Assembly (NCBI GenBank): GCA_937863385.1
Contig: CALMBW010000018.1
Span: 62,001-126,000 of the forward strand
DNA: 64,000 nucleotides
Direction: 5' to 3'
Origin: an uncultured Actinomycetes bacterium
GTDB lineage: Bacteria; Actinomycetota; CADDZG01; WHSQ01
Shown one piece after another: positions 35,359 to 43,498 of the stretch (positions are counted from its first letter, which is position 1; every line of letters begins with the position of its first letter). Under the pieces are notes generated by a model. The model made no database searches. It was not told the DNA's origin and was given only the letters and a program-made list of their open reading frames with translations. Made by a program: the position numbers and the translations under genes.

Positions 35359-36372
35359 ATGGAGCTTGCGGTGATGCCCCCGGTCGAACCGATGCTGGCG
35401 AAGTTGCAACCCGATATCCCCATCGGTGACGGATGGCTCTACGAACCGAAGTGGGATGGGTTCAGGGCGATCGTTTACCGGGACGGGGACGAGGTTCACA
35501 TCGGCTCGCGCGATCGCAAGCCATTGGAACGCTACTTCCCGGAGATGATCGCTGTGTTGAAGCTGGCGTTGCCGAAGCGCTGCGTCCTCGATGGGGAGCT
35601 CGTCATCGCAACGCCCGCGGGCGTGGATTTCGACGCATTGCAGATGCGCATCCATCCTGCAGAGTCACGGGTACGCATGCTGTCGCAAGAGATCCCGGCC
35701 ACTTACATCGCCTTCGATCTCCTCGCTTTGAACTCCATAGATCTGATGGGACAACCTGCTCATGAGCGTAGGACGGCCCTTGAGAAGCTGCTGCCCGTGG
35801 CGAGCACGACCGAGGTCCCCGAGCCACTGACGGTCCTGATGACCCCTCAGACCGATGATGCCGGGTTGGGCCGGGAGTGGTTCGAAGGGCTGGAGGCATG
35901 GGGCCTGGACGGTTTGATCGCCAAGCAGCGCGACTCGGCCTACTCACCGGGCAAGCGCACCATGATCAAGATCAAGCACAAGCGGACGGCAGATTGCGTA
36001 GTGGGTGGATATCGGCTCAGCAAGACCAAGGATGGGATCGGTTCTTTGTTGCTCGGCGTCTACGACGAGGAAGGGATCTTTCACTACGTCGGGCACAGCT
36101 CGTCGTTCAAAGCAGCAGAGCGCCGGGAGCTGCTCGCCCAACTTCAAGAGCTGCGAAACGATGCCTCTTTCGGCGATGGGCGAACCCCGGGGGGGCCGAG
36201 CCGATGGACCGGCACTCGCGACCTGTCATGGACGCCTATCGAGCAAGTGCTCGTCTGTGAGGTCTCTTACGACCACATGCAGGGAGATCGCTTCCGACAC
36301 GCGGCGACGTTCATACGCTGGCGCGACGACAAGACGCCGCAGGAGTGCACCTTCGAACAGTTGAGGACCTAG
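35359..36372 (+). CDS. ligC: ATP-dependent DNA ligase (LigC type)
   Basis: 337 residues. Adenylation lysine is K31 in YEPKWDGFRA (motif I); RKPLERYFPEM, VLDGELVI (motif III), AFDLLAL, GLDGLIAKQRDSAYSPGKR (motif IV) and MIKIKHKRTADCVVGGY (motif V) follow. The C-terminal OB fold runs to QECTFEQLRT. It is a ligase only, with no fused polymerase or nuclease, as in mycobacterial LigC1/C2. A tight GGGAG precedes the ATG. The 3' end overlaps the convergent polymerase gene by 4 bp. Confidence 0.93.
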   Translation: MELAVMPPVEPMLAKLQPDIPIGDGWLYEPKWDGFRAIVYRDGDEVHIGSRDRKPLERYFPEMIAVLKLALPKRCVLDGELVIATPAGVDFDALQMRIHPAESRVRMLSQEIPATYIAFDLLALNSIDLMGQPAHERRTALEKLLPVASTTEVPEPLTVLMTPQTDDAGLGREWFEGLEAWGLDGLIAKQRDSAYSPGKRTMIKIKHKRTADCVVGGYRLSKTKDGIGSLLLGVYDEEGIFHYVGHSSSFKAAERRELLAQLQELRNDASFGDGRTPGGPSRWTGTRDLSWTPIEQVLVCEVSYDHMQGDRFRHAATFIRWRDDKTPQECTFEQLRT

Positions 36373-37370
36373 TTCTGAGTCTTCCTGCGACGTGAAGGCT
36401 GCACGCGGGGCGGCTCGTTGCCTGCTTTCGGAAAGTTCGGTGGCCAGGGCGCATCGCTCAAGCCTCCGGCTTCGTCGGTTCGGGCGAGTTCCAGCAAAGA
36501 GTCGAGGTTGTAAGCAACATCGTCGATCCCTTCTGCAGGGTCACCGATCCGCGCCACCCGGTCTGGGACCGTCGCGACCGTGAACGCCTCGGGGTCCACG
36601 TCGGGTACCTCATCCCACGTGATCGGCGTCGAAACCCGGGCCTCACCTGTGGCTCTGACCCCATAGCCACAGGCGATCGTCCTGTCTCGGGCGTTCTGGT
36701 TGTAGTCCAAGAACACGCCAACGCGTTCTTCCTTCCACCACGCCGTGGTCGCAACCCCATCGGAGCGGCGCTCGACCTCTCTCGAGAGTGCCAATGCAGC
36801 CCGGCGCACACCCGTGAAATCGTGTTTGGGTTCGATGCGAACGTAGATGTGGATGCCCCGCTTGCCTGATGTCTTGGGCCATCCCACCAATCCATGATCG
36901 GCGAGAGTGTCCCGCGTCAACAGAGCGATGTCTTTAACGTCTTGCCATGGGATGCCGGGGGTCGGATCGAGATCGATCCTCAACTCATCCGGATGGTCGA
37001 GATCGTTATCACGCACCGGCCATGGGTTCATCCCGAGGCAACCGAGATTGATAGCCCAGAGCAGATGAGCAAGGTCGTGGATCACCAGCATCGTGGCCGA
37101 CCGACCCGATGGGAACCTGACGGTAGCCGAACGGATCCACTCAGGGCGTGACTGCGGGAGGCGCTTCTGCCAGAAGGCTTCGCCCGCATACCCGTCGGGA
37201 AACCGGTGCATGGTCGTCGGTCTGTCACGGCATGCTCGCACTGCGGCTTCACCAACACTTACGTAGTAATCGACGAGGTCGAGCTTGGTGATCCCGGGGA
37301 AGAACGATTTACGCGGATTCGAGATCTTGACCTCTTGGCCCGACGCCTCTATGTGGGCCACTTCACTCAT
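36369..37370 (-). CDS. LigD-type primase-polymerase (stand-alone POL domain)
   Basis: 333 residues equal to the polymerase/primase module of LigD, used in Ku-dependent end joining. Diagnostic pieces: VKISNPRKSFFPG, the metal aspartates in ELRIDLDPTPG, WPKTSGKRGIHIYVRI, DYNQNARDRTIACGY and TPITWDEVPDVDPEAFT. A basic Pro/Arg tail ends the protein. ATGA overlap with malQ suggests both come from one transcript. No ku gene is in the window. Confidence 0.92.
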   Translation of the reverse strand: MSEVAHIEASGQEVKISNPRKSFFPGITKLDLVDYYVSVGEAAVRACRDRPTTMHRFPDGYAGEAFWQKRLPQSRPEWIRSATVRFPSGRSATMLVIHDLAHLLWAINLGCLGMNPWPVRDNDLDHPDELRIDLDPTPGIPWQDVKDIALLTRDTLADHGLVGWPKTSGKRGIHIYVRIEPKHDFTGVRRAALALSREVERRSDGVATTAWWKEERVGVFLDYNQNARDRTIACGYGVRATGEARVSTPITWDEVPDVDPEAFTVATVPDRVARIGDPAEGIDDVAYNLDSLLELARTDEAGGLSDAPWPPNFPKAGNEPPRVQPSRRRKTQN

Positions 37371-39181
37371 CGTGCTTCTCCCAATATCTCTGCGATGCGA
37401 CGCGGTCGCTCAAGATCCACGAACTCGTCCAACGGAACCGATGACCGGGCGGACCAGTTCCATCCCCCCGAGGTGCCAGGCTGATTGACGCGTTCAACAG
37501 TTTCCAGAGCATCGTCGATCGCCACCGTAACGACCGCCGCGTCGCAGTGAGACAGCAATCGACAAGACGCATCGACGACCTCTCCGACGGTGGCATCTAA
37601 AGAGATACCCATATGGCGGCGGATCCGATCAAGGATCGCTTCGGCGAACGCGACGTTCGGAGCCACTCCAGCGACCGCCTGTGCTTGAAGATCGCTTCCG
37701 GTCCACAAGCCCGCCGTCGTCGGCAAGTCATGAGTGTTCGCCGAGGCCATCGAGAGGTGCTGCAACTCGTTCAGGTCGTCGACGAACCACAACAACTTGC
37801 AAGACAGGATGTTCCGCTCCGCCATCGCCTCTCTTACGCCCTCTTCGACCGTGCCGAGATCCTCTCCGATGACAAAGGCACCCGCCCGCTGCGACTCCAA
37901 CGCCAAGACCTGCAGGAGAACATCCGCCGGATACCGCACATAGGCGCCGGTGGCGGCGGTTTCCCCCTGTGGAACCCAGTACAGCCGGAAAAGACTCATG
38001 ACGTGATCGAGGCGCACTCCGGCGGCGTGACGCATGCTGAGCCGCACCATCTGAACGAAAGCTTCGAAGTCATCTTCCTCCAGTCCCACCGGGTCGAAGC
38101 CGGTCACACCCCACTGCTGGCCGTCGATGTTGTAGTCATCGGGAGGGGCCCCGACCGACGCGCCCCTCACGAACGATCGCGGCCAGATCCAGGCATCCGC
38201 TCCGGATGGGTCCACTCCTACAGCAAGGTCATTGATCAATCCGATTTCCCCGGCTGCGTTCGCGAACTGGATATCCAGGTGCCACTGCAACCAGGAATGG
38301 AAGCGAACCCTGGAGGCGTTGTCGGCAGCGAAGCGACGCACCGCCGCCGAATCGCGGTCTCTGAACTCCGGTGGCCACGTCCGCCACCCCGTCCCGAACT
38401 CCTCGGCGAGCGCACAGAACACTGAGAAGTCCTTCAAAGGTGCCCCCATCTCCTCTACGAAGTCGTTGAAGGCAGGGTCGTGGGCGAACCTCGTGTACAG
38501 GATCTCAAGAGCCTTGCTCTTTCGAGCCCACACGTCGTTGCGCTGCACGCGCTCGGTCTCGGAAAGAGCCCGGCCTTCGGCCGCAAGTCTCTCGACGTCG
38601 GAGATCTCGCGTGCCCCAGGGATGTCTTCGATCCGCAGATAGATCGGGTTCTTGAAGCACCGAGACGAAGGGAAGTAGGGACTCGGTTCTTGCTCGGCAA
38701 GTGGCAAGGCCGCGTGCAGAGGATTCAGCAGGGCAACAGTGGCCCCCTCGGCCCGTGCCCAAGCTCCAAAGGTTCGAAGATCACCGAGGTCACCGATCCC
38801 CCAGCTAGCGTGGGACCACAAGGCATAGAGCTGGAGAGCCCACCCCCACACCTTGAAAGACTTCGGCAGGTAGCAGCGACGCGGGGCAACGATCACCATC
38901 GCGCTTTTCGAACGATCTCGAAGCTGGTGGTACCCGGGTTCGATGTCCTCGGGCAACTCGGTGATATTCGCAAGGACCCCTCCGCCTTCCAGCTCGAGGT
39001 CTCCCTCGAAGGGCAGCTGCGCCGGCTCACCCTCGAAAGCGAGCACGACAGACCTCGATCTCGCGTCGGTACGGAATACGGCCTTGAGCCTCGCGATCGT
39101 CTCGGGCATGACCTCTACCGGCTCACCTCGATAGTCGAGGTAACCGGCTTCGATCTGGGGTCCGCGGTTTCCGCTGCGCAT
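37367..39181 (-). CDS. malQ: 4-alpha-glucanotransferase
   Basis: Disproportionating GH77 enzyme (amylomaltase) of 604 residues for maltodextrin or glycogen metabolism. Seen: LYALWSHASWGIGDLGDL, SPYFPSSRCFKNPIYL, VRLDHVMSLFRLYWVPQG (nucleophile Asp), FVIGEDLGTVEEGVREAM (acid/base Glu) and SANTHDLPT. The N-terminal 100 residues form the family's extra beta domain. Its coupling to a DNA-repair polymerase is unusual and not explained by function. Confidence 0.92.
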   Translation of the reverse strand: MRSGNRGPQIEAGYLDYRGEPVEVMPETIARLKAVFRTDARSRSVVLAFEGEPAQLPFEGDLELEGGGVLANITELPEDIEPGYHQLRDRSKSAMVIVAPRRCYLPKSFKVWGWALQLYALWSHASWGIGDLGDLRTFGAWARAEGATVALLNPLHAALPLAEQEPSPYFPSSRCFKNPIYLRIEDIPGAREISDVERLAAEGRALSETERVQRNDVWARKSKALEILYTRFAHDPAFNDFVEEMGAPLKDFSVFCALAEEFGTGWRTWPPEFRDRDSAAVRRFAADNASRVRFHSWLQWHLDIQFANAAGEIGLINDLAVGVDPSGADAWIWPRSFVRGASVGAPPDDYNIDGQQWGVTGFDPVGLEEDDFEAFVQMVRLSMRHAAGVRLDHVMSLFRLYWVPQGETAATGAYVRYPADVLLQVLALESQRAGAFVIGEDLGTVEEGVREAMAERNILSCKLLWFVDDLNELQHLSMASANTHDLPTTAGLWTGSDLQAQAVAGVAPNVAFAEAILDRIRRHMGISLDATVGEVVDASCRLLSHCDAAVVTVAIDDALETVERVNQPGTSGGWNWSARSSVPLDEFVDLERPRRIAEILGEAR

Positions 39182-39331
39182 CCCGGATAGGAAACCACCG
39201 CCAGCGGGGTACCCGATGCACTACCGGGCAACCGAAGACAGGGTGGATGGCCCCGAAATGTCCGGAACCGGCATGTACGCAATACGCGCAACCCCATTGT
39301 GCCGGTGTGCCGGGGCGGCCACGATGCGGAC

Positions 39332-39766
39332 ATGGCAGAGATAGTCCTGGCGAGGCACGACATCGCGGCGATCGAGGCGGCCATCGACGACCTCGACCCG
39401 TCCACGCACGAGCTGCTGGTCTCCCAGCGAGTGCTGCTCGGCGAGAGCGACTGGGAATTCGCCGTGACCTACATCCGCCAGCGCATCCGTTCTGCCCTCG
39501 AACTGGAGATGATGGCTCGATGTCTCGCCGACAAGGCCGTTGCCTTGAATCTCTGCGACCGCAGGGGGGCCGAGCACTTCTTGCGATCCAAGTCATGGAC
39601 CCACAACTTCAGCGTCTCCCAGACCACCGACGAATACTTCGCCGCTTTGTCCTCGGCTCACGAAGGCCGGTTGGGCCGGGCGCTGGATGCCCTGATCTTG
39701 ATCGCGAAGGATCAGATGTTTGGCACCCTCGATGAGGAATACGAACGTCTCTTGAACCCTCGGTAG
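39332..39766 (+). CDS. Hypothetical helical protein
   Basis: 144 residues, no family recognised. Mostly amphipathic helix with no signal peptide, membrane segment or metal cluster; two isolated cysteines. Positions of Trp, Phe and Tyr (ESDWEFAVTYIRQRI, SWTHNF, DEYFAAL) suggest a folded domain, not random coding. The start is uncertain between ATG 39332 and an in-frame upstream GTG at 39299. It lies 62 bases before glutamate dehydrogenase on the same strand, with a 150-base gap to divergent malQ. Confidence 0.6.
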   Translation: MAEIVLARHDIAAIEAAIDDLDPSTHELLVSQRVLLGESDWEFAVTYIRQRIRSALELEMMARCLADKAVALNLCDRRGAEHFLRSKSWTHNFSVSQTTDEYFAALSSAHEGRLGRALDALILIAKDQMFGTLDEEYERLLNPR

Positions 39767-39828
39767 TTGTTCGAGCGGGTCTCCCGTCACGTCTGTAGGC
39801 TGCAGGCTGGCCACCACGGGGAGGGTTC

Positions 39829-41121
39829 ATGGCACACAGAGCGGCCCCTGACGTCGGCGTCAGGGTCACAGAGCCAACCGATGACATGTCGCCATTCGAG
39901 GCGGCGAGCTACTTCTTTCACAATGCTGCCGACCGGGTGCAACTCCGCGACGAAGTGCGCGAGGTATTGGCCACCTGCTACCGGGAACTTGCGGTACAGA
40001 TCCCTGTGCGTATGGACGACGGAAGGATGGCCGTGTTCCGCGGCTATCGGATCCAGCACAACGGTGCACGCGGCCCCTACAAGGGCGGGATCAGATTCCA
40101 TGAGTCGGCCGACCTGGACGAGGTTCGGGCGCTGGCTGCGCTGATGACCTGGAAGAACGCTTTGATCGATGTCCCGTTCGGTGGCGCCAAGGGCGGCGTT
40201 CAGTGCGAGCCCGGCTTGATGTCCGAAAGTGAGATGGAGCGACTCACGCGTCGCTTCACCTCGATGATCTCTTATGTGATCGGCGTCAACCGAGACATCC
40301 CGGCCCCCGATATGGGTACCAACGCTCAGACCATGGCCTGGATGATGGATGAGTACGGACGCAAGAACGGTTACACCCCCGGCATCGTTACAGGCAAGCC
40401 GGTCGAACTGGGTGGATCACCCGGACGTGAGGAAGCCACCGGGCGGGGCGTAGTGATCTGCGCGGTCCACGCGGCAAAGAAGTCGGGCAAGGACTTCTCA
40501 CAGATGTCGGTGGCGATCCAGGGCTTCGGCAATGTCGGGTTCTGGACTGCCCACATCGCCGCTGAGATGGGCGCAAAGGTCGTCGCCATCTCCGATGTTG
40601 GCGGAGGGACACACAACCCCGATGGCATCGACCTCGGCGCGGTGCGCAAACATCTACAAGACGGAGGTCTATCCGTCGCAAGCTTCCCAGGCGGCGAAGA
40701 GATCTCGAATCAGGCTCTTCTGGAGCTTGAGTGCGACATGCTGATCCCGGCCGCTATCCAGGGAGTCATCAACGGTGCCAACGCAGACCGCATCCGGGCG
40801 GACATCATCGTTGAGGCCGCGAACGGTCCGACGACACCCGTGGCCGACAACATCCTTCACCAGAAGGGAAAGATGGTCGTGCCGGACATCCTTTGCAACT
40901 CTGGAGGAGTGACCGTCTCGTATTTCGAATGGGTGCAGAACATCCAGCAGTTCCGCTGGGAACTGAGCCGCGTGAACGATGAATTGACCAAGAAGATGGT
41001 CTTCGCAACCGACGCGGTGATGGAACTAGCCGCGGACAAGAACCTCAGTCTTAGGGACGCCGCCTTCAACATCGCCGTCGAACGGGTTGCTTTCGCAGCC
41101 CACCTGCGAGGCTACATCTAG
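39829..41121 (+). CDS. gdhA: Glutamate dehydrogenase (Glu/Leu/Phe/Val family)
   Basis: 430 residues. Catalytic pieces: GPYKGGIRFHESADLDEV, LMTWKNALIDVPFGGAKGGV (active-site lysine and glycine turn), VNRDIPAPDMGTNAQTM, then Rossmann AIQGFGNVGFWTA. GHDs of this form are mostly NAD(P)-linked hexamers for ammonia assimilation or glutamate breakdown; cofactor choice is not clear. GAGGG lies four bases before the ATG. It overlaps the convergent anti-sigma gene by 4 bp. Confidence 0.92.
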   Translation: MAHRAAPDVGVRVTEPTDDMSPFEAASYFFHNAADRVQLRDEVREVLATCYRELAVQIPVRMDDGRMAVFRGYRIQHNGARGPYKGGIRFHESADLDEVRALAALMTWKNALIDVPFGGAKGGVQCEPGLMSESEMERLTRRFTSMISYVIGVNRDIPAPDMGTNAQTMAWMMDEYGRKNGYTPGIVTGKPVELGGSPGREEATGRGVVICAVHAAKKSGKDFSQMSVAIQGFGNVGFWTAHIAAEMGAKVVAISDVGGGTHNPDGIDLGAVRKHLQDGGLSVASFPGGEEISNQALLELECDMLIPAAIQGVINGANADRIRADIIVEAANGPTTPVADNILHQKGKMVVPDILCNSGGVTVSYFEWVQNIQQFRWELSRVNDELTKKMVFATDAVMELAADKNLSLRDAAFNIAVERVAFAAHLRGYI

Positions 41122-41876
41122 AGACTCGTCAGTTCCTCGGCGAGAGCGAGCATCGATCCAAGACCCAGCTGCGCCTCCAGTCTGTAGGTGATGTCCCCGT
41201 CCTGCCATAGCAGCACCTTGCCTGCCAGGCGTTGCGTGTCGGTGCGCGGTTGACCCTCTGCGTCAACCAGGTAGACCACATGTTCAACCGGGATGAAGTA
41301 ACCCTCAGCTCCATTCACCTTTACGGGACGTATCTCGGAGGTTTGCTTCTGCACGTTTGGCTCGAACGATCCTTGGAACTGGCTGAACAACGCTCCTACA
41401 CCTTCGACCTGGGTTTGCGGCAAACGACGGGACGGGCGATACGAGAAGGTCACTAGGGTGTCGCGGAGGTAGATCTCGTCGGGGGGGCCGAGACTCGTCG
41501 GGTACACCAGATCCAGATCCACGAGATCACCGATCTCACCTGCTCCTACCAGTTCGCCGAGATCGAGTTCGAGTGCTTTGGGGTCTGGGGAAGGAACTCG
41601 GGGGTTCAGGGAAGGAAGCTGCTCCCGAACTTCGATCGCGATGCCGTCAACACCGAAGAGGTCGGCGACAGCACGTCTGGGCGAAGGCAGAACCGACAAC
41701 ACGGCAGCCACCGCGACCGCTGCAGCAACGGCGACCCAACGGAAGCGGCTCAGTAAAGGCGCCCGGGGGGTCCCCTTCAGCGACTCGCGAAGTCTGTGCG
41801 TGACGACACCCGACAGATCCGAATCCGGCACCTCGATGTGTCGGCCGAGATCGGCCAGGGCGAAATCTAGGTCCAT
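41118..41876 (-). CDS. Putative membrane anti-sigma factor
   Basis: 252 residues: a cytoplasmic part of about 45 residues, one membrane segment (WVAVAAAVAVAAVLSVL, about 47-63), and an external domain of about 190 residues with beta-rich sequence resembling DUF4367-type sensor regions. It overlaps the ECF sigma gene by 10 bp, the usual arrangement for a sigma/anti-sigma pair. No zinc HxxxCxxC motif is seen, so it is not a ZAS-type anti-sigma. Confidence 0.75.
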   Translation of the reverse strand: MDLDFALADLGRHIEVPDSDLSGVVTHRLRESLKGTPRAPLLSRFRWVAVAAAVAVAAVLSVLPSPRRAVADLFGVDGIAIEVREQLPSLNPRVPSPDPKALELDLGELVGAGEIGDLVDLDLVYPTSLGPPDEIYLRDTLVTFSYRPSRRLPQTQVEGVGALFSQFQGSFEPNVQKQTSEIRPVKVNGAEGYFIPVEHVVYLVDAEGQPRTDTQRLAGKVLLWQDGDITYRLEAQLGLGSMLALAEELTSL

Positions 41877-42433
41877 GATCCCTCTTTCTCTAGTACGTGC
41901 CGAAGTTTCTTCACTGCTCGGGAGACGCGTGACTTCACAGTTCCTTTGGGTATCCCGAGCACCTCTGACATCTCGGCTTCACCCAGCCCGGCGAAGAACC
42001 GCAGGGAGATAGCCACACGATCGGCTTCGGGCAAGGCATCGACTTTCTCCAGCAGTCGCTCGCGCGATTGCTTCTCGATCAGAGCCTCCTCGGGGGAAGG
42101 GGCCGCCTCCCCCGAGGGACTCGCCTGAGCCGAGCGCAGCACCAGAGCCTGCTTGCGAACCTCAGAGCGGATCCGGTTGCGCGCCTCGTTGGCGACGATC
42201 CGCAGCAGCCAGGGACGGAACGGAGACCCATCGCGGAACCGGTCGAGCGCGTAGAAAGCCTTCACGAACGCCTCCTGGGCTGCGTCCTGCGCGTCGGCTG
42301 GTGAGCGGGTTATCAACATCGCAACCCGCTGCGCCATCGACTGATGGAGATGAACGAGCTGTTCATATGCACCCACGTCACCGCTTTTGGCGGCAACGAT
42401 CAGTTCTGCTTCGGTCAGTGGTCGGCCCTCCAC
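41867..42433 (-). CDS. ECF RNA polymerase sigma factor
   Basis: 188 residues with sigma-70 region 2 (DAQDAAQEAFVKAFYALDRF, then PFRPWLLRIVANEARNRIR) and region 4 (LPEADRVAISLRFFAGLGEA, GIPKGTVKSRVSRAVKKL), the two-domain ECF layout. The anti-sigma gene follows and overlaps it. Targets are unknown; autoregulation is common in the family. Confidence 0.92.
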   Translation of the reverse strand: MEGRPLTEAELIVAAKSGDVGAYEQLVHLHQSMAQRVAMLITRSPADAQDAAQEAFVKAFYALDRFRDGSPFRPWLLRIVANEARNRIRSEVRKQALVLRSAQASPSGEAAPSPEEALIEKQSRERLLEKVDALPEADRVAISLRFFAGLGEAEMSEVLGIPKGTVKSRVSRAVKKLRHVLEKEGSWT

Positions 42434-42550
42434 TCGGCCTCTAGATACACCTCAGCGAAGCCATCGGTTCCAAGCACGAAATCAGATTCGCCCCAATAAA
42501 GATGCGTAGGTCGGAAGGTATGGCGACCCACGATGCAGAAGGCTTGCGAC

Positions 42551-43327
42551 ATGGCGGATGAGACTCAGAATCACATCGACGGAGACAGGCGGACGACCCA
42601 GAGGCGGGCCGCCGACCAGGCGGTCGCCGAGCGATCCCTCGACGACATGCTGGACCTCATGGTTCACGAGCTTCGCAATCCCATCGCAGTCGTCAAGGGG
42701 TTCGCTTCAACCTTCACTCACTCGATCGAGAAGCTGGATCGCGAGCAACTTGTCACCGGTGCTCAAGCATTGCTGCGCGCCTCCGACCGTCTCGACGCCT
42801 TGTTGAACTCTTTCGCAGAGGCTCGGTCGGTCGAAACCGAAGACGTGCCCCTGCACCGCACCGATATCCTCCTAAGCCGTCTCGTCAGCGACACCGTGGA
42901 AGAGCAATCTGTCATCGCTGCCGGACACAGTCTGTCGGTCACCATCCACGATGACGTCCTCCTTCATGTCGATGAGGTTCGCATCAGACAGGTGCTTACC
43001 AACCTGATCTCGAACGCAGTTAAGTACTCGCCGGCCCGCGCACCCATCGAAGTGACAGCCTCACGGCATGGCGACAAGGCACACATCCGCGTTAAGGACC
43101 ACGGTACAGGCATCCCTGCCGAACAAGCTGAGTGGATCTTCCACAAATTCTCTCGTTTCGCCGAGGGTGTGGCCGGAACAGGCCTGGGGCTCTATATCGC
43201 CAGAGGACTAGCTCGAGCTCACGGTGGGAACTTGCTGCTTAGTGACTCGAATGCGGATGGATGCACCTTCCTACTGGAGCTTCCGATCCATGAGAGCGCT
43301 TCGTCGCAGGACCATCAACCCCGGTAA
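42551..43327 (+). CDS. Soluble orphan histidine kinase
   Basis: 258 residues, no membrane segment. HisKA phosphoacceptor in LDLMVHELRNPIAVVKGF, then HATPase with LTNLISNAVKYSP (N box), VKDHGTGIP (G1), IFHKFSRF (F box) and GTGLGLYIARGLA (G2), so catalytically complete. ATG at 42551 is chosen because AGAAGG lies eight bases before. No response regulator is adjacent. It is divergent from the ECF sigma gene, so a link to that stress system is possible. A short hairpin (43316-43334) spans its stop codon. Confidence 0.85.
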   Translation: MADETQNHIDGDRRTTQRRAADQAVAERSLDDMLDLMVHELRNPIAVVKGFASTFTHSIEKLDREQLVTGAQALLRASDRLDALLNSFAEARSVETEDVPLHRTDILLSRLVSDTVEEQSVIAAGHSLSVTIHDDVLLHVDEVRIRQVLTNLISNAVKYSPARAPIEVTASRHGDKAHIRVKDHGTGIPAEQAEWIFHKFSRFAEGVAGTGLGLYIARGLARAHGGNLLLSDSNADGCTFLLELPIHESASSQDHQPR

Positions 43328-43485
43328 GGGGTTGGGTAGGTCTCGCAACAAGCGCTGGAGCATTCCGCGCACCCCACACCAAGAAGTCCGCCTCATGGAG
43401 CGGATGTTGTCTGGGGCAAAGTGGGCTGGACAGGGAGGAGATCACCTAGCTACGAAGAATCAAAGCGGACTAAGCCTTACTGTCG

Positions 43486-43497
43486 GGAGGTACCTCC
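43486..43497 (+). promoter_or_regulatory. Palindrome holding the ribosome site of the secreted hydrolase
   Basis: GGAGGTACCTCC is a perfect 12-base palindrome; its left half is the Shine-Dalgarno site of the gene starting at 43499. In RNA, GGAG can pair with CTCC over a GTAC loop, which would hide the ribosome site. Confidence 0.5.
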
Positions 43498-43498
43498 T

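Noticed and set aside
43316-43334. Terminator hairpin at the histidine kinase stop codon (CAACCCC/GGGGTTG)
   Set aside because: Only seven base pairs and no T run; kept as a note, not called.
43340-43498. Possible c-di-GMP riboswitch before the secreted hydrolase (CAAAGC and CTAAGC pieces)
   Set aside because: The order and helices of the aptamer are not seen; only short words match.
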